This document shows positions 1 to 4,732 of a stretch of 7,695 nucleotides of DNA, one piece after another. This DNA is from CAYNFH01 sp964396385 (GTDB taxonomy: Bacteria; Armatimonadota; Chthonomonadetes; Chthonomonadales; CAJBBX01), in the NCBI GenBank assembly GCA_964396385.1, contig CAYNFH010000276.1:1-7695 (forward strand), given 5' to 3'. The position numbers were made by a program, and so were the translations under genes. The stretch's first letter is position 1, and every line of letters starts with the position of its first letter. The notes under the pieces were generated by a model that was given only the letters and a program-made list of their open reading frames with translations, ran no database searches and was not told the DNA's origin.

Positions 1-117
1 GGGAGGCTCGAAGGCTACAAGGAGATCGACCGGAAACAGCTTCCATCTGAAGCGTTGAACCGCACCGGGCTTTATAGGAAGTATCTACTTGGCCAAAACG
101 ATTGTGCTTACGAATAA
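1..117 (+). CDS. C-terminal fragment of an upstream protein, function unknown
   Basis: Reading frame 1 is open from the first base to a TAA at 115-117, giving 38 residues that end LLGQNDCAYE. The start lies outside the window. The fragment is polar and charged and has no motif I can assign. It is probably a real gene end: the next gene's Shine-Dalgarno (AGGAAG, 76-81) and TTG start (89) lie inside it, giving a 29-bp overlap like the other tight junctions in this cluster. By context it could be another glycan-biosynthesis enzyme, but that is inference only. A chance open frame in GC-rich DNA cannot be excluded over so short a stretch. Confidence 0.45.
   Translation, partial: GRLEGYKEIDRKQLPSEALNRTGLYRKYLLGQNDCAYE
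76..81 (+). promoter_or_regulatory. Ribosome binding site fixing a TTG start
   Basis: AGGAAG lies 7 bases before the TTG at 89. It is the only good Shine-Dalgarno near the 5' end of the methyltransferase. It favours TTG 89 over the in-frame GTG codons at 104 and 119, which have no purine-rich stretch at the right distance. The site lies inside the preceding ORF, as expected for translational coupling. Confidence 0.5.
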
Positions 118-958
118 TGTGGATGCCTCCGTAGTGGAGGGCTTCGGCGACGAGTGGTCGCGATTCGATCAGTCCGCCTTGGCGAGCGAGGAGCTCATTG
201 AGCTCTGGCAATCTTATTTCCAAATCTTCCCTTGGGAACGTCTGCCTGAAAACGCCGCCGGGTTCGACTTGGGCTGCGGCTCCGGACGGTGGGCCAGGCT
301 CGTGGCGCCCCGCGTCGGCTATCTCCACTGTATCGATCCGAGCCGACGGGCTCTCGAAGTCGCGAGGAGCAACCTGTCCGGGCAAGCGAACTGCTCCTTT
401 CATTGCGTAGGAGTCGACGCCATACCTGTTCCGGACCGCTCCATGGACTTCGGATACTCGCTTGGCGTGCTTCACCACGTTCCGGACACGGCGGCGGGAT
501 TACGTGCCTGCGTAGCAAAGCTCAAACCGGGAGCCCCGTTCCTGCTCTACCTGTACTATCGGTTCGACAACAGGCCCGCATGGTTCCGGACGCTGTGGCG
601 CGCCAGTGACCTGGGCCGGCGGGCCATCTCCCGTCTGCCTTTGCCGTTGCGGTATGGAGCAAGCCAGATAGCGGCATTGGGCATCTACTGGCCCGCTGCG
701 CGGGCGGCCCGGCTTGCGGAGGCGCTCGGCCGAAACGTGGAAAGATGGCCCTTGTCAGTCTATCGGCATCGAAGCCTCTATGTCATGAGGACGGACGCGT
801 TGGACCGGTTCGGAACTCGCCTGGAGCAGCGTTTCACCCGCGAAGAGATCCGGCGGATGATGGAGAGCGCGGGCCTGCAAGATATTCAGTTTGCCGATGC
901 ACCTCCCTACTGGTGTGCCGTCGGCTCAGCCAGCCGTCCCGGGGGCCATCGGCTCTGA
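89..958 (+). CDS. Class I SAM-dependent methyltransferase (Methyltransf_11/25-like)
   Basis: The product is 289 aa and probably transfers a methyl group from S-adenosylmethionine to a sugar or glycolipid intermediate in the cytoplasm. SAM-binding motif I is DLGCGSGRWA at residues 60-69. An acidic motif II follows (CIDPS, about 81-85, with D83 placed to bind the ribose). The motif IV/post-I block is VPDRSMDFGYSLGVLHHVPD at 114-133, and a LKPGAPFLLYLY strand typical of the Rossmann methyltransferase core lies at 145-156. The extra C-terminal part (about 160-240) contains helices rich in Arg and Trp and presumably forms the acceptor-side cap. A closing FTREEIRRMMESAGL block (249-263) is common in this family. 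The TTG start is supported by AGGAAG 7 bases upstream and overlaps the previous ORF. The 3' end meets the glycosyltransferase with overlap, so the two are probably cotranscribed. The acceptor cannot be read from the sequence. Confidence 0.88.
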   Translation: MAKTIVLTNNVDASVVEGFGDEWSRFDQSALASEELIELWQSYFQIFPWERLPENAAGFDLGCGSGRWARLVAPRVGYLHCIDPSRRALEVARSNLSGQANCSFHCVGVDAIPVPDRSMDFGYSLGVLHHVPDTAAGLRACVAKLKPGAPFLLYLYYRFDNRPAWFRTLWRASDLGRRAISRLPLPLRYGASQIAALGIYWPAARAARLAEALGRNVERWPLSVYRHRSLYVMRTDALDRFGTRLEQRFTREEIRRMMESAGLQDIQFADAPPYWCAVGSASRPGGHRL

Positions 959-2289
959 ATACTACCCTGAATAACGAAAGTAGCCGGAGCGCGGCTCGCT
1001 GCGACACAGCGCGGAGCGGGCTCTATATCTGCTATTTTGGCTTGCGAGAGCCACTCGTGCAATCCCAAGTGCTCCCGTACTTGCGCGGATTGCGCCACGC
1101 GGGAGTGCGGATCCACCTGCTCACCTTTGAGCAGGTCCATCCATGCAACTGGCCAGCGGGCGAGCGAAGTGAGCACGAGCGAGAGCTTGAGGAACATGGC
1201 ATCGCCTGGCATTTTCTTCGCTACCACAAGCGTCCCTCGCTGCCGGCCACCATGTACGACATCGCATCTGGCGCGATAGTCGCAGCCCGCCTGGTCCGGA
1301 AACACAATATAGGATTGGTTCATGGTCGAGCGCACGTGGCTTCCGCCATGGGAGCGCTCGTGAAGCGGCTTACACACGCGCGGCTCCTCTTCGACATCCG
1401 CGGCTTCAATCCGGAGGAGTACGTCGACTCCGGTATCTGGGCGCCCGGCGGGCTGAAGTACAGACTCGCCAAGTGGGCTGAGAAGTCGACCCTTCGTGCC
1501 GCGGACGGCTTTGTGGTGCTAACCAAACGGGCACACGAGATACTCTTCTCGGGGCAAGGGTCGGTCGACCTCAGAGGGCGCCCTGTTGAGGTTATCCCGT
1601 GCTGCGCGGACTTGAGACGCTTCAGGGGACCCGATACTCAAAGCCGGGCCAACGTGAGAGCGGCACTTGGATTGGCCGATGGCCCGGTGCTCGTATACCT
1701 CGGCTCCCTGGGGTCTTGGTACCTAACGCACGAGCTTGCGCAGATAATCGTAGCCGCCCAGAGGCAATGGATCGGCGCGGCGGCGATGGTCCTCACTCAG
1801 TCGGACGGCGAGCTCATCGCGGGTCCGCTGAGGGAGCTAGGCGCGGACATGAACCGGGTGCATGTGCGCAGTGTACGACCAACAGAGGTGCCCTATTACC
1901 TGAGTGCGGCAGACGTGGGGGTATCCATGATTCGGCCCGCGTATTCGAAGCAGTCATCATCGCCTACTAAGTTAGCCGAGTACCTTGCGAATGGATTGCC
2001 GGTTCTCTGTAATTCCGGCGTTGGAGATGTGGACGCGGTCATCCAAGAGGACCGGGTAGGGGTCCTCTTAACGAAGTTGAACCGCGAAGCCTACGCCGTG
2101 GCGTTGGACGAGGTTGGACGACTGCTGTCGGAGCCTGATCTGGCCGCGCGCTGCCGTCAATCGGCTCGGAGCAGGTTCGATCTCGAAGAGGTCGGCTGGA
2201 CCCGGTACGTAAGACTATACGAGCGCGTGCTTGGTGAGCCTAAGCAGGTAGTAAAAAGTGATTTGACAATGGTTGGAGGTTCACGGTAG
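913..2289 (+). CDS. GT4-type (GT-B fold) glycosyltransferase, C-terminal tail altered by IS insertion
   Basis: The product is a cytosolic sugar-nucleotide-dependent glycosyltransferase of about 444-458 aa. The N-terminal GT-B domain opens with LYICYFGLREPLVQSQVLPYL, a form seen in many GT4 enzymes of polysaccharide clusters, and continues with VHGRAHVAS (near 1320) and LLFDIRGFNPEEY (near 1387). The C-terminal domain has VLVYLGSLGSWYLTHEL (near 1690), VPYYLSAADVGVSMI, and the donor-site block SSPTKLAEYLANGLPVLCN (near 1957-2015). The start is unresolved: GTG 913 is the only standard codon near the junction, whereas CTG 955 would overlap the methyltransferase stop as CTGA and gives an N-terminus closer to family norms; neither has a strong Shine-Dalgarno. 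The ATG at 745 would overlap the methyltransferase by over 200 bp and is unlikely. The last 15 codons (2242-2286) and the TAG stop come from the left end of the IS630 element. The catalytic domains are complete before the insertion, so the enzyme is probably still active. Confidence 0.85.
   Translation: MCRRLSQPSRGPSALNTTLNNESSRSAARCDTARSGLYICYFGLREPLVQSQVLPYLRGLRHAGVRIHLLTFEQVHPCNWPAGERSEHERELEEHGIAWHFLRYHKRPSLPATMYDIASGAIVAARLVRKHNIGLVHGRAHVASAMGALVKRLTHARLLFDIRGFNPEEYVDSGIWAPGGLKYRLAKWAEKSTLRAADGFVVLTKRAHEILFSGQGSVDLRGRPVEVIPCCADLRRFRGPDTQSRANVRAALGLADGPVLVYLGSLGSWYLTHELAQIIVAAQRQWIGAAAMVLTQSDGELIAGPLRELGADMNRVHVRSVRPTEVPYYLSAADVGVSMIRPAYSKQSSSPTKLAEYLANGLPVLCNSGVGDVDAVIQEDRVGVLLTKLNREAYAVALDEVGRLLSEPDLAARCRQSARSRFDLEEVGWTRYVRLYERVLGEPKQVVKSDLTMVGGSR
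2241..2242. repeat. Left TA target-site duplication
   Basis: TA is preceded by C and followed directly by the left inverted repeat. Together with the TA at 3380-3381 followed by G, it reconstructs a CTAG empty site. Joining 2242 to 3382 restores uninterrupted flanking DNA. Confidence 0.85.
2243..2271 (+). repeat. Left terminal inverted repeat of IS630 element
   Basis: This 29-bp end begins AGCAGGTAGT and ends TTTGACAATG. Compared with the reverse complement of the right end it matches at 23 of 29 positions. The mismatches are at repeat positions 4, 8, 12, 18, 19 and 28. The inner part contains a perfect TTGACA hexamer facing into the element. Confidence 0.9.
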
Positions 2290-2292
2290 CCT
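2263..2292 (+). promoter_or_regulatory. Candidate transposase promoter in the left inverted repeat
   Basis: A consensus -35 hexamer TTGACA lies at 2263-2268 inside the left inverted repeat. An 18-base spacer leads to TAGCCT at 2287-2292, which keeps only part of the -10 consensus. The transposase start is at 2311, only about 12 bases past the expected transcription start, so the leader would be very short. The -35 match is perfect, but as part of the inverted repeat it may be conserved for transposase binding instead. Confidence 0.35.
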
Positions 2293-2310
2293 TCCCAGAG
2301 GTGAAGTACC

Positions 2311-2850
2311 GTGGACCGGCCGAAATTAAGTCCCAGCCAGGAGCGCAAACTCCAGCGGCAGTTACAGCAGGCCAGTGATGTTCGTGTGTACCGACGCACC
2401 TTTGCTGTCCTGGAGTTCTGCCGCGGCCGTTCTGTTTCAGAGATTGCCCGAAGCCTGGGCGTGACGCGCCAGAGCGTTTACAACTGGATCGCGGCGTACT
2501 CCGAACCGAAGGACCCGTGTGCGCTTGAAGATGAAGCCTGCCCTGGCCGCCCCCGGCTGTGGACAGAGGAGCGGCGGTCGCTTCTGAGAAGGCTACTTCA
2601 TACCTCTCCCGAGCCGCTGGGCTACTTCGCCACAAGCTGGACCGTAGCGCTGCTTGCGGAGCAGATAGAGCTAAAGACGGGCGTTTGCCTCTCGGACGCA
2701 TCGCTGCGCGGGGAGCTGCACCGGCAGCGGTGCGTGTGGAAACGGCCCCGCTACGTGCTGGCTCCCGACGCAGAAAGGGAGAAAAAAACGCTCTCTGATA
2801 TGCTCCGTAAGCAGGCTGGGGGCGAGCGTGCTCCTCTTTGCAGAGGATGA
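2311..2850 (+). CDS. IS630-family transposase, N-terminal DNA-binding half (frame A)
   Basis: The frame encodes 179 aa. A helix-turn-helix at about residues 41-61 (SVSEIARSLGVTRQSVYNWI) should bind the inverted repeats. A basic linker with a GRPR motif (79-82) follows, then a second winged-helix-like part at about 108-148 (WTVALLAEQIEL ... LRGELHRQRCVWKRPRYV), the usual paired-like layout of IS630/Tc1 transposases. The GTG start is supported by AGAGGTGA at 2297-2304, six bases upstream. The frame ends at TGA 2848-2850, just after the catalytic domain begins in the +1 frame, so alone it has no catalytic residues. It is one half of a transposase of about 350 aa. The other half is in the frame starting at 2828, and joining them needs a +1 shift, ribosomal or transcriptional, or the element is mutated. 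Confidence 0.88.
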   Translation: MDRPKLSPSQERKLQRQLQQASDVRVYRRTFAVLEFCRGRSVSEIARSLGVTRQSVYNWIAAYSEPKDPCALEDEACPGRPRLWTEERRSLLRRLLHTSPEPLGYFATSWTVALLAEQIELKTGVCLSDASLRGELHRQRCVWKRPRYVLAPDAEREKKTLSDMLRKQAGGERAPLCRG

Positions 2851-3382
2851 GACCGACCTTCTGCTGTTTCCGCCGCTTCGGGCAGGATGGGCCAGAGTGG
2901 GTGAACCCGTGCGGGTGCCTCTGCACGGGTATAACGCTCGGCGGGTGGTCTTTGGAGCGATGGAGCTCCGTAGCGGAGAACGGGTCTTTGTTGAGTGTGA
3001 GCGGCAAAGAAGCGCGGATTTCCAGGCGCTGCTCTGGGCAGTACGCCAAAAGCACCTGGACCAGGAGATTGCGATGCTCCTGGACGAAGACCCTAGCCAC
3101 ACGGCCAAGGCATCTCTGGCGCTCGCCTGCCAACTCCAGATACGGCTTCTGTGGCTGCCCAAACGGGCGTCAGAACTCAACCCCATGGACACTCTCTGGG
3201 GCCATGCCAAAGACGTAGTCTGTGCCAACAAGCAGTACGAGAGTATCGACGAGCAAGTCCATCGGTGTGTAGAGTTCCGAAAGAGACTCTCGGATGAGGA
3301 GGAGCTCAGCCTCGCCGGGATATGTTTACCCGATTTCTGGCTGAAGAACGCGTTGTCAAAAGACTTTCTACGACCCGCTTAG
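2828..3382 (+). CDS. IS630-family transposase, C-terminal DDE/D catalytic half (frame B)
   Basis: This half encodes 184 aa of the RNase H-like transposase core. Numbered from GTG 2828, the first acidic residue is D7 in LLFAEDETD, the second is D86 in AMLLDEDPSHTAK (with the usual nearby His), and the third is D121 in SELNPMDTLWGHAKD. Most IS630 members have Glu at the third position (LNPIE..W). Thirty-four residues separate D86 and D121, giving a DD34D arrangement. The half may be translated as a fusion with frame A, or independently from GTG 2828, which has GGGGG five bases upstream. The open frame extends upstream of 2828, consistent with fusion. The stop is TAG at 3380-3382, made of the TA target duplication plus the flanking G. 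The overall domain is complete. Confidence 0.88.
   Translation: MLLFAEDETDLLLFPPLRAGWARVGEPVRVPLHGYNARRVVFGAMELRSGERVFVECERQRSADFQALLWAVRQKHLDQEIAMLLDEDPSHTAKASLALACQLQIRLLWLPKRASELNPMDTLWGHAKDVVCANKQYESIDEQVHRCVEFRKRLSDEEELSLAGICLPDFWLKNALSKDFLRPA
3351..3379 (-). repeat. Right terminal inverted repeat of IS630 element
   Basis: Read on the minus strand, this end begins AGCGGGTCGT and ends TTTGACAACG, pairing with the left repeat at 23 of 29 positions. The last coding residues of the transposase (plus strand) and the last three residues and stop codon of the acyltransferase (minus strand) all lie inside or against this repeat. Confidence 0.9.
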
Positions 3383-4564
3383 GCGAGCAGCCGCCGGCAA
3401 CGCAGCTCCGTTCCCTGAAGTGAGAGCCCTCGGACTCGCGGGCAGAAATGGCCGCTCACAGAGCCTATAGAATGCCCAGGCAAAGGCCAGACAGACCGTG
3501 AGCTCTAAGGACGCGGCTAACAACGGCGACAATGAGAGCGCAGTTCGTCCCGCGCTTATGATTGCCATATGGGTCAGGTACAGGGAGTACGAGAAAAGAC
3601 CGACAGAGGCGGCCCACCGTAGCGCCGCGGGGCGGGCGGCACCGGATGTATGCTGCTCCCACAGTACAAATCTCCATACGAGTGGTACAATCCCCACTGC
3701 CATCAACGGCGGAATAGCGTAAGTGGTCGCCTCAAGGATTGCGTGGTGCGCCGCACCCGCAAAGATGTTGGCGCTGTAGAGGCACAGTACCCCTGTCCAC
3801 GCGAAGAGGGGAAAACTGCGACTCCGGACCAACGCCGGCAGCTCGACTATTCCGACCGTCGCTTCGGCCGTCATAGCCCCCACGGCCCAGATGAACCAGT
3901 ACCAGAGCGCGAGCGAAGTGTAGTCCATCCCGGTCACGTGGTGGCGGTTTAGAAGTCTGAATCCGATCTGGACCATTGCTTGATTCAGGAGGCATATCGA
4001 CAGAGTGCGGGTCCACCCAAGGCGCATGCGGATCGGCCGGAGGAGGAAATAGGCAAGATACAGTTGCTCCTCGATTGCGAGAGTCCAGAATACGGGACAG
4101 ATTGCATAGACTGTCGAGGGGCTGAAGTTATGCAGCATAAGAAGATGGAGAACGAGATTCTTGCCTGTAAGTCCCTCGCCCCGCGGCCCGATGACGAGCG
4201 GCGGAAGAACGATGTAAAGAACCACGGCGGCCAGGTAGGCAGGGTAAAGCCGGCGCACTCGGCGATTCCAGAAGGCAAGGAATCCCTGGGACGGGTTCTG
4301 GCCCGCGGAGTACTCTCTTGCCCATCGAAGGTGAATACAGAAGCCGGAGAGGACAAAGAACAGATAAACGCCGGCATAGCCCACTACCTGAGCCGCATCG
4401 GCAACACGTGTGCCCAGCGTAAGGTGGTATATAACGACACCCAGGGCAGCCGCCGCCCGGAGGCAGTCAATCGCCTGAAGTCGGGTATTCAAGACTTTCG
4501 GCCGATCCTTCCCATCAGGAACGCACAGTGCGTCTCGACTGGAAGCAACGTCCGCAGGACGCAT
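3368..4564 (-). CDS. Acyltransferase 3 family membrane protein (O-acetyltransferase-like), C-terminus ends in IS
   Basis: The product is about 398 aa, of the family that transfers acyl groups, often acetyl, from CoA across the membrane onto sugar hydroxyls of polysaccharides, lipids or antibiotics. Family signatures appear in order: LQAIDCLRAAAALGVVIYHL at 29-48 with the conserved His47; GVYLFFVLSGF at 65-75; RRVRRLYPAYL at 101-111; FWTLAIEEQLYLAYFLL at 159-175. Several further hydrophobic segments follow, ending with FAWAFYRLCERPFL near the C-terminus. The ATG at 4564 was chosen because it gives a short polar tail before the first family motif. It lacks a clear Shine-Dalgarno; ATG 4678 and TTG 4492 are alternatives. 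The frame stays open far upstream, to 5140, but that part is antisense to the next gene and does not look like protein. The last three residues (Ser-Gly-Ser) and the TAG at 3368-3370 come from the right end of the IS630 element. The family core is intact, so function is probably retained. Confidence 0.88.
   Translation of the reverse strand: MRPADVASSRDALCVPDGKDRPKVLNTRLQAIDCLRAAAALGVVIYHLTLGTRVADAAQVVGYAGVYLFFVLSGFCIHLRWAREYSAGQNPSQGFLAFWNRRVRRLYPAYLAAVVLYIVLPPLVIGPRGEGLTGKNLVLHLLMLHNFSPSTVYAICPVFWTLAIEEQLYLAYFLLRPIRMRLGWTRTLSICLLNQAMVQIGFRLLNRHHVTGMDYTSLALWYWFIWAVGAMTAEATVGIVELPALVRSRSFPLFAWTGVLCLYSANIFAGAAHHAILEATTYAIPPLMAVGIVPLVWRFVLWEQHTSGAARPAALRWAASVGLFSYSLYLTHMAIISAGRTALSLSPLLAASLELTVCLAFAWAFYRLCERPFLPASPRALTSGNGAALPAAARLSGS
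3380..3381. repeat. Right TA target-site duplication
   Basis: TA follows directly after the right inverted repeat and is followed by G from the flank. These three bases form the TAG stop of the second transposase frame. Confidence 0.85.
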
Positions 4565-4732
4565 CGGAGCCGGGCCAAGGGGGAGCGAAGAATGCAGTAT
4601 CACGGCGTCTGCGTCAGGCGGTGAGGCCACCGCGCCAATGCTAAGCAGACGTACAATAATCTGCGCAGGTTCCCGCATTATGGCGGACAGCGCGGCGTGT
4701 GCCCGGCCGAGGAATCCCCGCGGGGAAAGACT
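4565..4732. other. Divergent intergenic region between acyltransferase and GH-like gene
   Basis: About 168 bases separate the two divergent starts and should hold promoters for both, but I see no convincing -35/-10 pair. Alternative starts lie here: minus-strand ATG 4678 for the acyltransferase and GTG 4697 for the GH-like gene. A short third-frame ORF at 4638-4736 begins MLSRRTIICAG, which resembles the start of a twin-arginine signal, but it runs into a stop without joining the GH-like frame. Confidence 0.4.

Larger units (their letters stand above)
2243..3379 (+). mobile_element. Complete IS630-family insertion sequence (IS630-Tc1-mariner superfamily), 1137 bp
   Basis: The element is bounded by imperfect 29-bp terminal inverted repeats (2243-2271 and 3351-3379) and flanked on both sides by TA, the target duplication typical of IS630/Tc1/mariner. 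Outside the TA copies the flanks are C on the left and G on the right, so the empty site was CTAG, the known preferred IS630 target. The interior encodes an HTH half and a DDE/D half in two overlapping frames. The length suits the family. The element sits between a plus-strand glycosyltransferase and a minus-strand acyltransferase and contributes the stop codons of both. The clean ends and matching TA copies suggest a fairly recent insertion. Whether it can still move depends on the frame change between the two halves. Confidence 0.92.

Noticed and set aside
745..912. N-terminal extension of the glycosyltransferase ORF back to ATG 745
   Set aside because: It overlaps the methyltransferase by more than 200 bases in another frame, and the extra residues are Arg/Ser/Pro-rich without resemblance to glycosyltransferase N-termini.
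2240..3133. Minus-strand 297-codon ORF across the IS
   Set aside because: It is antisense to the transposase frames; the translation is Arg/Ser/Pro-rich and is a product of high-GC codon bias.
3980..4624. Plus-strand 214-codon ORF
   Set aside because: It lies wholly opposite the acyltransferase, whose family motifs are clear, and its translation has no recognisable motif or hydrophobic pattern.
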